Of a stretch of 64,000 nucleotides of DNA, positions 34,509-44,825 are shown one piece after another; the first letter of the stretch is position 1, and every line of letters starts with the position of its first letter. The notes under the pieces were generated by a model, which worked only from the letters and a program-made list of their open reading frames with translations, was not told where the DNA came from and ran no database searches. The stretch comes from Halomonas cupida (GTDB lineage Bacteria; Pseudomonadota; Gammaproteobacteria; Pseudomonadales; Halomonadaceae): contig NZ_FRCA01000005.1 of assembly GCF_900142755.1 (NCBI RefSeq), positions 124,001 through 188,000 of the forward strand, written 5' to 3'. The position numbers and the translations under genes are program-made.

Positions 34509-36236
34509 GTGAACATATTCCGTAGCATGAGCATAAAAATGCGCTGGTCGATGGTACTTGGACTCTTCACCATCCTGGTCGTTATCTTGAGTGGACTCGG
34601 TCTCTATACGACCAAGCTCAGTCAATCCGCGATTCGTGAACTGAACGAGGTCAATGTTGACCAGCGCACCCTGCTGAACCGCGCCTTCTCTCAACAGTGG
34701 CTCATCCAGTCCCAGATGCGTGATATCCGTGCGAGACTGCTGTCCGACAACTGGACCGACAAGCCCAGAGAGCTGGCCGCGGACATCACGGATCTCAACA
34801 AGAACATCGATTCCCTGGAGCAGTTCATTGACGGCTTCCTCGCCTTGCCCGCACAGCCGTCGCAGACAGAGCAGCTCAATGCAATCCGCGACAGCTTCCG
34901 GACGCTTCTCGATGACGGCCTACTGCCCCAGCAGCAACGCCTGGCCGAGAGCAATACGCCCGCCTTCACCAGCCATGCTCCCCAGACGCGTGAGCTGATC
35001 GTCGACTTCGAGAAGGCATCCACCAACTTCTTCGATACCGCCAGTCAGCAGGGCGCTGCCCTGTACAGCAACTTCCTCGAGCGTGCGAATACATTGCAAT
35101 GGACTGTATTGGCGGTACTGATCATTTCCCTGCTGACCGTCGCGGTGGCGCTATGGGATATGTTCGTCAACATCGCCCGCCCGCTGGTCGGTCTGCTCAC
35201 CTATTTCGGGGCGGTTGAACAGGGCGACCTGTCTCGCCGGATCCCCGAACACGAGAAGAACGCTCTGATTCCCATCTGCATCGGTCGCCTCTACGCATCG
35301 CTGAGCAAGATGCAGAGCGGTCTGGTCGGCATGGTTGGCGGAGTCCGCAATAGCGGTGACTTGATCTATCAGGGATCCCAGCATATTGCTGCCGGCAATG
35401 GCGACCTGTCGGCACGTACAGAACAGCAGGCCGCTTCACTGGAAGAAACCGCTTCGAGCATGGAGGAGCTGTCCTCCACGGTCAGCCAGAACGCCGACAA
35501 CGCGCGCCAGGCCAGCCAACTGGCACGCGAGGCCAGCAGCGCAGCCAGCCGTGGTGGTGAAGTTGTCAGTGATGTGGTCAAGACGATGCAGGATATCCGT
35601 ACCGGATCCCACCATGTTGCCGACATCATCAGCACCATCGATGCCATCGCCTTCCAGACCAACATTCTGGCCCTCAACGCTTCCGTGGAAGCAGCCCGTG
35701 CCGGCGAGCACGGCCGGGGCTTTGCGGTAGTGGCAGAGGAAGTCCGCAAGCTGGCCAGTCGCTCCTCCGATGCCGCCAGCGAGATACGCGAACTCATCGA
35801 CGCCTCTCTGAAACAGGTCGAGGCCGGCACACTGCGCGTCGATGATGCCGGTCAGGTGATGAAGGAACTGGTCAGCGCCGTGGCCAATGTCAGCGACATC
35901 ATGGATGAGATTGCCTCGGCATCCGTTGAACAGAGCCATGGCATCCAGCAGATCAACGAAGCCGTGACCCAGATGGAACAGGTGACTCAGCAGAACTCTC
36001 TCCTGGTTCAGCAATCGGCATCGGCATCGCAGCAACTGGAGGCAGAAGCCCGCCAGCTGTCATCCACCGTGGGGCGTTTCCGGATCGCCGAGCACGAGCA
36101 GTCCCGCGGTGAGGCAGCACAGCAGGACGAACGCCTGGCACGCTGGATGCCGGCACTGACCACCGAGATGAAGCACCAGGGTTCGGTGAGTCGCGAAGGG
36201 CATCGTGACGAGGAATGGGAGCCCTACGGGCGCTAG
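34509..36236 (+). CDS. Methyl-accepting chemotaxis protein
   Basis: 575 residues from a GTG start (AAGGG eight bases before). A membrane span (residues 13-35) is followed by a four-helix-bundle-type periplasmic domain (about 36-190), a second span (about 197-220), a HAMP-like region and a cytoplasmic signalling domain with the hairpin tip [20 protein letters not shown]. The C-terminus ends EEWEPYGR, whose WEPY resembles the WETF tether to which CheR binds. The ligand is unknown. It stands where E. coli has tar. Confidence 0.93.
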   Translation: MNIFRSMSIKMRWSMVLGLFTILVVILSGLGLYTTKLSQSAIRELNEVNVDQRTLLNRAFSQQWLIQSQMRDIRARLLSDNWTDKPRELAADITDLNKNIDSLEQFIDGFLALPAQPSQTEQLNAIRDSFRTLLDDGLLPQQQRLAESNTPAFTSHAPQTRELIVDFEKASTNFFDTASQQGAALYSNFLERANTLQWTVLAVLIISLLTVAVALWDMFVNIARPLVGLLTYFGAVEQGDLSRRIPEHEKNALIPICIGRLYASLSKMQSGLVGMVGGVRNSGDLIYQGSQHIAAGNGDLSARTEQQAASLEETASSMEELSSTVSQNADNARQASQLAREASSAASRGGEVVSDVVKTMQDIRTGSHHVADIISTIDAIAFQTNILALNASVEAARAGEHGRGFAVVAEEVRKLASRSSDAASEIRELIDASLKQVEAGTLRVDDAGQVMKELVSAVANVSDIMDEIASASVEQSHGIQQINEAVTQMEQVTQQNSLLVQQSASASQQLEAEARQLSSTVGRFRIAEHEQSRGEAAQQDERLARWMPALTTEMKHQGSVSREGHRDEEWEPYGR

Positions 36237-36264
36237 TGATTCTCGACCACCACCAGGTCACCCG

Positions 36265-36288
36265 GGCGGGGCCATGTCGGGCCCCGCC
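36265..36288 (+). promoter_or_regulatory. Stem-loop between the receptor gene and cheR
   Basis: GGCGGGGCC-ATGTCG-GGCCCCGCC, a perfect 9-bp stem, without T-run. An ATG in the cheR frame lies in its loop, which makes that codon a poor start and supports the TTG at 36313. It may lower cheR expression relative to the receptor. Confidence 0.6.
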
Positions 36289-36312
36289 ATCCGACAGAAG
36301 AAGGGATTCCTC

Positions 36313-37191
36313 TTGAACCAGTCGACAGCAAGCTGCACAACGATCAGCAGAGCCGACAGCCCCATCGCCAACATGGCCCGAGATCTGGTACTGACGGAAC
36401 GTGACCTGAACCGGGTACGCACACTGATTCACCAGCGTGCCGGCATTGTGTTGGCCGAGCACAAGCGGGAAATGATCTACAGCCGTCTGTCAAAGCGCCT
36501 ACGCCATTACGGCATGACACGTTTCGCTGACTACCTGGAGTATCTCGAACGCCACCCACAGTCGGATGAGTGGCAGGCCTTCACCAACGCCTTGACCACC
36601 AATCTCACGGCCTTCTTTCGTGAGGCCCATCACTTTCCGTTGCTCGCCGAGCATGTCCGCCAGCGTACTGGACGAATCCGGGTCTGGAGTTCGGCCGCCT
36701 CGACCGGTGAGGAACCCTGGTCCATCGCCATGACCCTGGCCGATACCCTGGGCGGTGCAGCCGCCAATCGCTTCGAGGTGATTGCGACGGATATCGATAC
36801 CGATGCACTCGACAGCGCCCAGCGCGGTGTCTATGACGTCGAACAGGTCGGACGTCTCGACGATGACCTGGTACGCCGTCACTTTCTGCGTGGCAGAGGA
36901 CAACAGCAAGGTCTGGCCCGAATCCAACCAGAACTGGCCGCCAGAGTTCAGTTCGAACCGCTCAACCTGCTTGCCCCCAAATGGCCACTGAAGGGGCGTT
37001 TCGATGCGATCTTCTGCCGTAACATCATGATCTATTTCGATAAGCCAACCCAACAGAAGATACTCGAACGTTTTGTGCCCTTTCTGCAGCCGGACGGCCT
37101 GCTGTTCGCCGGTCACTCCGAGAACTTTGCCTGGCTGAGCAATTCATACCGCCTGCGCGGCAAGACAGTGTATCAACTGGCAAAACCGTAA
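36313..37191 (+). CDS. cheR: Chemotaxis receptor methyltransferase CheR
   Basis: CheR methylates receptor glutamates with S-adenosylmethionine. I start at TTG (LNQSTASCTTISRADSP; AAGGGA six bases before), giving 292 residues against 286 in E. coli. The N-terminal domain has IHQRAGIVLAEHKREMIYSR and TTNLTAFFREAHHF. The methyltransferase domain has WSSAASTGEEPWSIAM (SAM loop), IATDIDTDAL and FDAIFCRNIMIYFD. Other possible starts are ATG at 36274 (in a hairpin loop) and ATG at 36373 (no Shine-Dalgarno). Confidence 0.93.
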   Translation: MNQSTASCTTISRADSPIANMARDLVLTERDLNRVRTLIHQRAGIVLAEHKREMIYSRLSKRLRHYGMTRFADYLEYLERHPQSDEWQAFTNALTTNLTAFFREAHHFPLLAEHVRQRTGRIRVWSSAASTGEEPWSIAMTLADTLGGAAANRFEVIATDIDTDALDSAQRGVYDVEQVGRLDDDLVRRHFLRGRGQQQGLARIQPELAARVQFEPLNLLAPKWPLKGRFDAIFCRNIMIYFDKPTQQKILERFVPFLQPDGLLFAGHSENFAWLSNSYRLRGKTVYQLAKP

Positions 37192-37205
37192 GTAACGATC
37201 CCCTG

Positions 37206-37349
37206 GCAACGAGCAACGAGCAACGAGCAGTTGAGTCATGCTCCCGAGAGCAGTGCCGGATACCGACGTCGCCAGTGAAAGGCTGGCAATGCTTATTCAA
37301 CCCTGCACAGGACTGCTCGCGACTCGGAGCTCGAAGCCCGAAGCTCAGC
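37206..37349. repeat. Heptamer repeats in the cheR-cheB gap
   Basis: GCAACGA three times in tandem (37206-37226). A second, degenerate and opposite-sense heptamer series lies at 37315-37349 (GCTCGCG, ACTCGGA, GCTCGAA, GCCCGAA, GCTCAGC), directly before the cheB promoter. Same family as 3633-3713 and 24263-24290. Confidence 0.65.
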
Positions 37350-37376
37350 TAAAGATTTCCCCCGCTCCGCCGATAT
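37350..37376 (+). promoter_or_regulatory. Sigma28 (FliA) promoter for cheB and downstream genes
   Basis: TAAAGATT (37350-37357), 11 bases, GCCGATAT (37369-37376): 14 of 16 consensus positions. It gives cheB-receptor-cheYZ a late promoter separate from the motA one. Confidence 0.9.
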
Positions 37377-37430
37377 CTTCTACAGACCTTTTCGTCCACT
37401 CGTGGTGTTACTGTCGCCAAGGAGAACCGA

Positions 37431-38489
37431 TTGAGCACGTCCAGAATCAAGGTGCTGTGTGTCGATGACTCGGCGCTGATCCGCAACCTGCTCCAGGAGA
37501 TGATCGACGCCCAACCGGATATGGAAGTCGTGGCGGTGGCACCGGACCCCCTGATTGCCCGCGACCTGATCAAGCAGCACAACCCGGATGTACTGACGCT
37601 GGATGTCGAGATGCCGCGGATGGATGGGCTCGACTTTCTCGAGCGCCTGATGCGGCTGCGTCCAATGCCGGTGCTGATGGTCTCGTCGCTGACCCAGGCG
37701 GGCTCCGAGATCACGCTACGCGCTCTGGAGCTGGGCGCCGTCGATTTCATCGCCAAACCGTCAATGGGCATTCGCAACGGCATGCTCGATTATGCCGAGG
37801 AAATCGTCGGCCGCATCCGCGCCGCAGCACGCTCAAGACCCCGCCAACGCCCTCGTACCAGCACGCCTGTCGCCACCCTGACCGCCCCCATGGTGTCCAG
37901 CGAGAAGCTGATCATCATCGGAGCTTCAACCGGTGGTACCGAAGCCATTCGTCAGGTGCTGGAACCACTGCCCGCCAATAGCCCGGCCATTCTCATCACC
38001 CAGCATATGCCCGGCGGCTTCACCCGCTCCTTTGCCGAGCGCCTCAACCGCTTGTGTCGGATCACTGTCAAGGAAGCCGAGAACGGCGAGCGCGTGCTGC
38101 CTGGCCATGCCTATATCGCACCAGGTGATCATCACCTGGAGCTGGCCAGAAGTGGCGCCAACTACATCACTCGCCTGCACGACGGTCCACCGGTCAATCG
38201 CCATCGCCCCTCGGTCGATGTGCTGTTCCATTCCGCTGCTCGCTGTGCCGGGCGCAATGCGGTCGCCGCACTGCTGACCGGGATGGGCAAGGATGGTGCA
38301 GCGGGCCTGCTCGAAATGCGTCAGGCCGGTGCATCGACACTGGCACAGGACGAACAGAGTTGCGTGGTCTTCGGCATGCCCCGCGAAGCCATTGCATTGA
38401 ACGCGGCCATGGAAGTGGCCGCATTGGATGACATCGCGCCACGCTTGATGTCGCTGGTTGCAGCCTCGGGGCGAGCCCAACGCGTATAG
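37431..38489 (+). CDS. cheB: Chemotaxis receptor methylesterase CheB
   Basis: CheB removes receptor methyl groups when phosphorylated by CheA. The 352-residue product starts at TTG with AAGGAG six bases before; the next ATG would delete the receiver's acidic residues. The receiver (1-125) has [11 protein letters not shown] and [12 protein letters not shown] (phospho-Asp58). The esterase domain has the catalytic triad Ser166 (GASTGGTEA), His192 (QHMPGGF) and Asp288 (GMGKDGAAG). It follows a sigma28 promoter. Confidence 0.96.
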   Translation: MSTSRIKVLCVDDSALIRNLLQEMIDAQPDMEVVAVAPDPLIARDLIKQHNPDVLTLDVEMPRMDGLDFLERLMRLRPMPVLMVSSLTQAGSEITLRALELGAVDFIAKPSMGIRNGMLDYAEEIVGRIRAAARSRPRQRPRTSTPVATLTAPMVSSEKLIIIGASTGGTEAIRQVLEPLPANSPAILITQHMPGGFTRSFAERLNRLCRITVKEAENGERVLPGHAYIAPGDHHLELARSGANYITRLHDGPPVNRHRPSVDVLFHSAARCAGRNAVAALLTGMGKDGAAGLLEMRQAGASTLAQDEQSCVVFGMPREAIALNAAMEVAALDDIAPRLMSLVAASGRAQRV

Positions 38490-38541
38490 CTCTCTCGAAC
38501 CAGACCTGGCTTGCCAGGTGTGACTGACAAGGATCGTTCAC

Positions 38542-40221
38542 ATGTTCAACCAACTCCGCAAGGTAAGTGTGCACTCGCTGATCATAGCGCTGCTGCTGTT
38601 CCTGATTGTGCTCACCGGCACGATTGTGGGTGTCGGCACCAAGACCAATGGCGAAGCCAAGCAGACCATGGCATCGATCGATGCGGTCAACATACAACAG
38701 CTCAACCAGCTCAATCTGACCAGTGCCGCATTCTCGAGCGCCCTGTTCGACATGGAAGTCTATCGGGATACCGGCGAACCCAGATTCCTGGAGAAATCCG
38801 CAGAGCGCATCGAGCAGTCCGAACATCATTTCAGCACCTTCGTCGCATCAAAACGCCTGGGAGATGGCATAGCCCTGGGGAAAGCTGTCGAAGAGGCCTA
38901 CCACCCTGTCGCCCAATCGGCACCACTACTGGTGGAGGCATTGAAGAAAGGCGATGTCGAAGGTTACGACAAACTGCGTGATCAACTGGCCCCGAACATC
39001 CTCGAGCTCAACCGTACCGTGCGTGACTTCGCTGACTATGGCAATCGTCGCAGCGATGCCCTCATGACGTCATTCGAGAACGCCAGCGCCAGTTTCTCGA
39101 CGCTGAGATATGTCGCACTGATCACCATTCTGCTGGGTTACAGCATCGTCTATCTGTGTATCCGTCGTCTGATCGTGACACCGCTGAAACAGTCGGTATC
39201 CACCCTGGAAACCATCGCCCGATGTGACCTGAGCTCAGATATCAAGGTCGAGGGGCGTAACGAGCTCAGCCGCCTGTTCAGCGCCATGCGCGACATGCAG
39301 AACAGCCTGACCAATACCGTCAGCGGCGTACGCAACAGCAGTGTGCAGATCGTCAATGCCAGCCGCGAGATTGCCACCGGCAATACCGACCTGGCGTCGC
39401 GCACCGAACAGCAGGCCGCCTCACTGGAAGAAACCGCCTCCAGCATGGAAGAGATCACTACCACGGTCTCACAGAACGCTGACAATGCCGGTCAGGCAAG
39501 ACACCTGGCGCTCGAGGCCTCTCACACCGCCGAGAAGGGTGGCGAAGTGGTCGGTCAGGTCGTCGACACCATGGGACGTATCAGCTCAAGTTCCCGCGAG
39601 ATTGCCGAAATTACCGGCATGATCGACTCGATTGCCTTCCAGACCAACATTCTGGCCTTGAATGCCTCGGTCGAGGCCGCCCGTGCCGGCGAGCAGGGCC
39701 GTGGCTTTGCGGTGGTGGCAGGAGAAGTCCGCAGCCTGGCCAGCCGCTCCGCAGAAGCCGCACGTCAGATCAAGGCCTTGATCGAGACATCCGCCAACCA
39801 GGTGGAAGATGGCGCCACCCTGGCCCGCCAGGCGGGCGATACCATGCGCGAGGTCGTGGCTTCGGTACGTCGAGTCAGTGACATCGTCGATGAGATCGCC
39901 GTAGCCTCCCGCGAACAGAGCGACGGCATCACCCAGATCGGCCAGGCCGTACTACAGATGGACCAGGCCACCCAGCTCAATGCTTCCATGGTGCAGCAGA
40001 TCGCTCGCGAGGCCGATGGCCTGGCTTCCGAGGCTGCGGCACTCGAGGCCAATGCCAACGTCTTCAAGTTGCCGGGCATGACCCATCTGCCCCAGGCAAG
40101 ACCACACACCCCTACAGCTGTCGCGACAGCCGCCAGAACCCCATCCAGCGACACTGAGCATGCTCGGGCTAAAGCCAAGGCCAACGCCACAGAAAGCGAA
40201 TGTGACTGGGAGGCCTTCTAG
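38542..40221 (+). CDS. Methyl-accepting chemotaxis protein with DWEAF C-terminus
   Basis: 559 residues: a span at about 13-33, a periplasmic four-helix-bundle-type domain, a second span (about 190-212), HAMP, and a methylated helix/signalling region with tip [20 protein letters not shown]. The last residues are CDWEAF; DWEAF corresponds to the NWETF pentapeptide by which E. coli Tar and Tsr bind CheR and CheB. It lies between cheB and cheY. The ligand is unknown. Confidence 0.93.
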   Translation: MFNQLRKVSVHSLIIALLLFLIVLTGTIVGVGTKTNGEAKQTMASIDAVNIQQLNQLNLTSAAFSSALFDMEVYRDTGEPRFLEKSAERIEQSEHHFSTFVASKRLGDGIALGKAVEEAYHPVAQSAPLLVEALKKGDVEGYDKLRDQLAPNILELNRTVRDFADYGNRRSDALMTSFENASASFSTLRYVALITILLGYSIVYLCIRRLIVTPLKQSVSTLETIARCDLSSDIKVEGRNELSRLFSAMRDMQNSLTNTVSGVRNSSVQIVNASREIATGNTDLASRTEQQAASLEETASSMEEITTTVSQNADNAGQARHLALEASHTAEKGGEVVGQVVDTMGRISSSSREIAEITGMIDSIAFQTNILALNASVEAARAGEQGRGFAVVAGEVRSLASRSAEAARQIKALIETSANQVEDGATLARQAGDTMREVVASVRRVSDIVDEIAVASREQSDGITQIGQAVLQMDQATQLNASMVQQIAREADGLASEAAALEANANVFKLPGMTHLPQARPHTPTAVATAARTPSSDTEHARAKAKANATESECDWEAF

Positions 40222-40273
40222 GCCTCCCCCAACGAACCATCCCGAACCACCCCGAACCAGAGGATTTCTCTCA

Positions 40274-40663
40274 ATGGCCGACAAGAACATGCGCATCCTG
40301 GTCGTCGATGACTTTCCCACCATGCGCCGCATCGTCCGCAGCCTGCTCAAGGAACTCGGCTTCAACAATGTCGAAGAGGCCGAGGACGGACAGGAGGGCC
40401 TGACACGTCTGCGTGAGGGCGGATACGACTTCGTGGTCTCGGACTGGAACATGCCCAACCTTGACGGGCTGGAGATGCTCAAGATCATTCGTGCCGATGA
40501 TGCACTCAAGTCCCTGCCGGTACTGATGGTGACCGCTGAAGCCAAGAAGGAAAACATCATCGCCGCCGCCCAGGCCGGTGCCAACGGCTATGTGGTCAAA
40601 CCTTTCACCGCCGCGACCCTGGAAGAGAAGATGGGCAAGATCTTCGAAAAACTGGGCATGTAA
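40274..40663 (+). CDS. cheY: Chemotaxis response regulator CheY
   Basis: CheY-P binds the flagellar switch and changes rotation sense. The 129-residue product, starting [20 protein letters not shown], is a single receiver domain: acidic Asp12/13, phospho-Asp57 ([10 protein letters not shown]), Thr87 and Lys109 ([13 protein letters not shown]), all numbered as in E. coli. The frame is open upstream, but this ATG has AGAGGA before it and matches the family. Confidence 0.97.
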   Translation: MADKNMRILVVDDFPTMRRIVRSLLKELGFNNVEEAEDGQEGLTRLREGGYDFVVSDWNMPNLDGLEMLKIIRADDALKSLPVLMVTAEAKKENIIAAAQAGANGYVVKPFTAATLEEKMGKIFEKLGM

Positions 40664-40691
40664 TCACGCGCGATGCCAGCAGGAGATTCGC

Positions 40692-41354
40692 ATGACATCA
40701 CCACAGACTGCCGACAGCTACCGGCCGGCCCAGACCGATGACCTGGTTCAGCGCATCGGCCATGTCACTCGCCTGCTGCGTGACAGCATGCGTGAACTGG
40801 GCCTCGACAAGGAGATCGAGCGTGCCGCCGAGGCGATTCCCGATGCCAGGGACCGCCTCAACTACGTGGTATCGATGACCGAACAGGCCGCGGACCGCTC
40901 GATGAATGCCATCGACCGGGCTCAGCCGCTTCAGGACAGCCTCAACGAGCACGCGACAGCCCTTCAGCAGCGCTGGGATGCGTGGTTCGAGGCCCCCTGT
41001 GAATTGAGTGAAGCCCGCGATCTGGTCAGTGACACCCGAGCCTACCTGGCCATGGTGCCGGAACATACCCAGTCGACGCAGAAGGAGCTGCTCGAGATTC
41101 TCATGGCCCAGGATTTTCAGGACCTGACCGGCCAGGTGATCAAGAAGATGATGGAGGTGATTCAGGAAATCGAGACCCAACTACTTCAGGTACTGATCGA
41201 CAGTGTGCCAGCTGGTGAGGCACGCGATACGCTCAGGCGCAGTGTCGAACGCGAAGAAAGCCTGCTCAACGGCCCACAGATCCACAAGGAAGCGGAAGAT
41301 GTGGTCGCCAGCCAGGCCCAGGTCGACGACCTGCTCGATGAGTTGGGTTTCTGA
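40692..41354 (+). CDS. cheZ: Chemotaxis phosphatase CheZ
   Basis: CheZ dephosphorylates CheY-P. The 220-residue product begins [20 protein letters not shown] (AGGAG six bases before). The active helix reads [20 protein letters not shown] with Asp144 and Gln148, equal to E. coli Asp143 and Gln147. The C-terminal peptide [13 protein letters not shown] is the CheY-binding helix. Located after cheY as in enterics; cheZ is limited mainly to beta- and gammaproteobacteria. Confidence 0.95.
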   Translation: MTSPQTADSYRPAQTDDLVQRIGHVTRLLRDSMRELGLDKEIERAAEAIPDARDRLNYVVSMTEQAADRSMNAIDRAQPLQDSLNEHATALQQRWDAWFEAPCELSEARDLVSDTRAYLAMVPEHTQSTQKELLEILMAQDFQDLTGQVIKKMMEVIQEIETQLLQVLIDSVPAGEARDTLRRSVEREESLLNGPQIHKEAEDVVASQAQVDDLLDELGF

Positions 41355-41396
41355 CGTACATCACGACCCACACCAGCGGTACTGAAATCGTGCACT

Positions 41397-41428
41397 GAAA
41401 CCGGGTCTCGAAGATAGGCCCCGGTTTC
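41397..41428 (+). terminator. Possible terminator or attenuator after cheZ
   Basis: GAAACCGGG (41397-41405) pairs with CCCGGTTTC (41420-41428). No T-run follows, so termination would be partial. The 152-bp gap to flhB shows no sigma28 promoter. Confidence 0.45.
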
Positions 41429-41506
41429 GTGCCCTATTCCACCCTTTACCCCTGTCGGTCACGCGCACAATGAGCCGTGATGAGTTCCTGTGCCCGATGA
41501 CCCGAC

Positions 41507-42667
41507 ATGGCCGAACAGAGTAGTGACCAGGAAAAAACCGAACCCGCCTCCCCCCGGCGCCTGGAAAAGGCCCGTGAGGAAGGCCAGGTCGCGCGCTCTC
41601 GCGAACTGGCTACCTTCACCTTGCTGTTGGGTGGTGTCGTCGGGCTGTGGTCGACTGGCGCCCTGCTCTATGACCAACTCGGCGGTGTGATGGAGCAGGC
41701 CTTCCTGTTCGAGCGCCGTGAGGCCATGGAAACCATGCCCATGCTGTCCCAGGCCCTGTCGCTGGGGCAGCGTTCGCTATTCAGCCTGATACCGCTGTTT
41801 GCCCTGCTGACACTGATCGCCCTGCTGTCCCCGGCACTGCTCGGTGGCTGGTTGTTCAGCAGCAAGTCTCTCAAGCCTCAGATCTCCAGGCTCAATCCGC
41901 TCAAGGGCCTGCAGCGCATGTTTTCGAGCCAAGCGCTGGCGGAGCTGGCCAAGGCGATCGCCAAGGCCAGCCTGGTCGGTGGCGTCGGCGTCTACTTTCT
42001 CTATCGGCATCGCGGTGAGGCCCTCGGCCTGATGAAACTGCCGGTCCCAGCGGCCCTCACCTCTGCGCTCGAGCTGATCGCCATCGCCTGCGCTCTGATG
42101 GTAATGACGTTGATTGTGGTGATCCTGATCGACGTCCCTTATCAGCTATGGAGCCATGCGAAGAAGCTGCGTATGAGCAAGGAGGAGGTCAAGCAGGAGT
42201 TCAAGGAAGCCGAGGGTGATCCACACATCAAGGGACGGATCCGCCAGCAGCAGCAGGCCATCGCCCGCGGCCGCATGATGAGCCAGGTGCCCAGCGCCGA
42301 TGTGGTCGTCACCAACCCCACTCACTTTGCCGTCGCTCTGGCCTGGAACGAGGGCAACATGGGCGCGCCACGCGTGGTCGCCAAGGGCATCGATGCAGTT
42401 GCTGCACGCATCCGTGACGTGGCCAGCGAAGCCGGAGTACCGCTGCTCGAGGCACCACCACTGGCACGCACGCTCTACCAACATGTTGACCTGGACCGGG
42501 AAATCCCGATCGATCTCTACAACGCCGTCGCCGAGGTGCTGGCCTGGGCATTCAGCCTCAAGCGCGCCGCCAGCGAAGGCAGCGCACCACCTCCGACACC
42601 TGACGCCATTGAAGTGCCGGACAGCCTGGCTGTACCGGCAGCGAACGACCAAGGGACTGCCCAATGA
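41507..42667 (+). CDS. flhB: Flagellar export switch protein FlhB
   Basis: FlhB is an inner-membrane export-gate protein whose self-cleavage switches export from hook to filament substrates. The 386-residue product has the N-terminal KTEPASPRRLEKAREEGQVA, four membrane spans (about 35-210) and a cytoplasmic domain with the cleavage motif NPTH at 270-273, followed by APRVVAKGID. The C-terminal extension is Pro-rich. Length is normal (E. coli 382). The 87-residue paralogue at 28131 copies its tail. Confidence 0.96.
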   Translation: MAEQSSDQEKTEPASPRRLEKAREEGQVARSRELATFTLLLGGVVGLWSTGALLYDQLGGVMEQAFLFERREAMETMPMLSQALSLGQRSLFSLIPLFALLTLIALLSPALLGGWLFSSKSLKPQISRLNPLKGLQRMFSSQALAELAKAIAKASLVGGVGVYFLYRHRGEALGLMKLPVPAALTSALELIAIACALMVMTLIVVILIDVPYQLWSHAKKLRMSKEEVKQEFKEAEGDPHIKGRIRQQQQAIARGRMMSQVPSADVVVTNPTHFAVALAWNEGNMGAPRVVAKGIDAVAARIRDVASEAGVPLLEAPPLARTLYQHVDLDREIPIDLYNAVAEVLAWAFSLKRAASEGSAPPPTPDAIEVPDSLAVPAANDQGTAQ

Positions 42668-42740
42668 TCATCCTGAAGCTGCCGGTCACCACTGACCCAG
42701 TGTACCGACCGCCTTCCCTGCAAGATCAGGGAGAGTATCC

Positions 42741-44825
42741 ATGAAGGCACTGAGCCACTACCTGACCCGGCGCGACTGGATGTCCGAAATACCGATGAAG
42801 GTACTTGCCGGGCCGCTGCTGATCATCATGATCCTGTCGATGATGATCCTGCCGCTGCCCCCCTTCGCACTGGACCTGTTCTTTACCTTCAACATCGCAC
42901 TGTCGGTGATGGTGTTGCTGGTCAGCATGTTCACCAGCAAGCCACTGGACTTTGCCGCCTTCCCGGCGGTGCTGCTGTTCACTACCCTGCTGCGCCTGTC
43001 GCTCAATGTGGCTTCAACCCGTGTCGTGCTGATGAATGGTCACGAAGGTGGTGATGCCGCAGGCAAGGTCATCGAGGCCTTCGGCCAGTTCCTTGTCGGC
43101 GGCAACTTCGCTGTCGGTCTGGTGGTGTTCCTGATCCTGGTCATCATCAACTTCATGGTCATCACCAAGGGCGCCGGTCGCATCGCAGAAGTGGGTGCCC
43201 GCTTCATGCTCGACTCCATGCCCGGCAAGCAGATGGCCATCGACGCCGACCTCAACGCCGGCATGATCGGTGAGGAGGATGCCCGAAAACGTCGGGCCGA
43301 AGTGTCCCAGGAGGCGGATTTCTACGGCAGCATGGACGGTGCCAGCAAGTTCGTGCGCGGAGACGCCATGGCCGGCCTCGTGATCATGGCGATCAACATC
43401 CTGGGCGGCCTGATGATCGGCCTGCTGCAATACGACATGGCATTCTCCGATGCCGCACGCACCTACATCCTGCTGGCCATCGGTGATGGCCTGGTGGCAC
43501 AGATCCCCGCACTGGTGATCTCCACCGCCGCTGGCGTCACGGTATCCCGCGTCAATACCGAACAGGATGTCGGTCAACAGATGATCGGCCAGCTGTTTGC
43601 CAATCCCCGAGTGCTGCTGCTGGCGGCAGGCGTCATGGGCCTGCTCGGGCTGGTCCCCGGCATGCCGAACCTGGTATTCCTATTGTTCACCGGCCTGCTG
43701 GGCGGCCTGGCCTGGTGGATGACCCGCACCGCCGAACGGCGTCTGGTGGCCGAGCAGGAGACCCGCCCACCGGAGACCGCCCCCGAGACACCGGAGGCCA
43801 GCTGGGATGATGTGCAGTTGGTCGATACCCTCGGCCTGGAAGTGGGTCACCGGCTGATTCCGCTGGTCGACGCTCGGGAAAAGGGCGAGTTGCTGGGCCG
43901 GATCAAGAGTGTGCGCAAGAAGTTTGCCCAGGACGTCGGCTTCCTGCCCCCGGTGGTGCATATCAGGGACAACCTTGAACTCGATGCCACCACCTATCGT
44001 GTCACCCTCAAGGGCGCCGAGGTGGGACGCGCCGAAGCCTGGCCAGGGCGTTGGCTGGCCATCGACCCCGGCCACGTCTCCGGTGAGCTCGACGGGACGC
44101 CGACCCGCGACCCTGCGTTCGGCCTGGCCGCCATCTGGATCGACGCCAGCCTGCGCGAACAGGCGCAGGTGTACGGCTATACCGTGGTCGATGCCAGTAC
44201 CGTGGTGGCCACCCACCTCAACCACCTGCTGCACCGCCATGCTCCAGAAATGCTGGGTCGTCAGGAGGTGCAGAAGCTCCTCGACAAGCTCGGCGAAGAG
44301 CAGAAGGCGCTGGTCGAGGAAGTGGTGCCCAAAGCCATCCCGCTGACCACCTTCACGCGCATTCTCCAGCAGTTGCTCGACGAGGAGGTGTCGATTCGCG
44401 ACCTGCGTACCATCCTCGACACCCTCGCCGAGCATGCTCCGCAACAGCAGGACCCAATGGAACTGACCAGCCTGGTACGCATCGCTCTGGGGCGCGCCAT
44501 AACCCAGCAGTGGTTCGCCGGCCAGGAGACGCTCAACGTGATGGGGCTGGAGCCACAGCTCGAGCAGGTGCTCAACCAGGCCATGAACGGTAGTGGCGCA
44601 CTCGAGCCCGGCCTGGCCCAGACCTTGATGAATCACACCGAAAGCGCGCTGCAGCGTCACGAGAGCAGCGGCGAACCCCCGGTACTGGTCGTCACGCACA
44701 GTCTGCGCCCGCTGCTGGCCCGCTTCCTGCGCCGTCGCCTTCAGCACCTTGTGGTGATGTCCCAGGCCGAGATTCCCGATGATCGCATGCTGCGGGTGAC
44801 CACTCAGGTAGGAGGGACGTCATGA
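42741..44825 (+). CDS. flhA: Flagellar export gate protein FlhA
   Basis: FlhA forms the export gate and the cytoplasmic ring that docks chaperones. The 694-residue product has about eight N-terminal spans. Blocks FPAVLLFTTLLRLSLNVAST, then RVVLMNGHEG, and GRIAEVGARFMLDSMPGKQM, then AIDADLNAGMI are the FHIPEP-family signature. The C-terminal half (about 360-694) is the cytoplasmic domain. It is followed by flhE with a four-base overlap. Confidence 0.97.
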   Translation: MKALSHYLTRRDWMSEIPMKVLAGPLLIIMILSMMILPLPPFALDLFFTFNIALSVMVLLVSMFTSKPLDFAAFPAVLLFTTLLRLSLNVASTRVVLMNGHEGGDAAGKVIEAFGQFLVGGNFAVGLVVFLILVIINFMVITKGAGRIAEVGARFMLDSMPGKQMAIDADLNAGMIGEEDARKRRAEVSQEADFYGSMDGASKFVRGDAMAGLVIMAINILGGLMIGLLQYDMAFSDAARTYILLAIGDGLVAQIPALVISTAAGVTVSRVNTEQDVGQQMIGQLFANPRVLLLAAGVMGLLGLVPGMPNLVFLLFTGLLGGLAWWMTRTAERRLVAEQETRPPETAPETPEASWDDVQLVDTLGLEVGHRLIPLVDAREKGELLGRIKSVRKKFAQDVGFLPPVVHIRDNLELDATTYRVTLKGAEVGRAEAWPGRWLAIDPGHVSGELDGTPTRDPAFGLAAIWIDASLREQAQVYGYTVVDASTVVATHLNHLLHRHAPEMLGRQEVQKLLDKLGEEQKALVEEVVPKAIPLTTFTRILQQLLDEEVSIRDLRTILDTLAEHAPQQQDPMELTSLVRIALGRAITQQWFAGQETLNVMGLEPQLEQVLNQAMNGSGALEPGLAQTLMNHTESALQRHESSGEPPVLVVTHSLRPLLARFLRRRLQHLVVMSQAEIPDDRMLRVTTQVGGTS

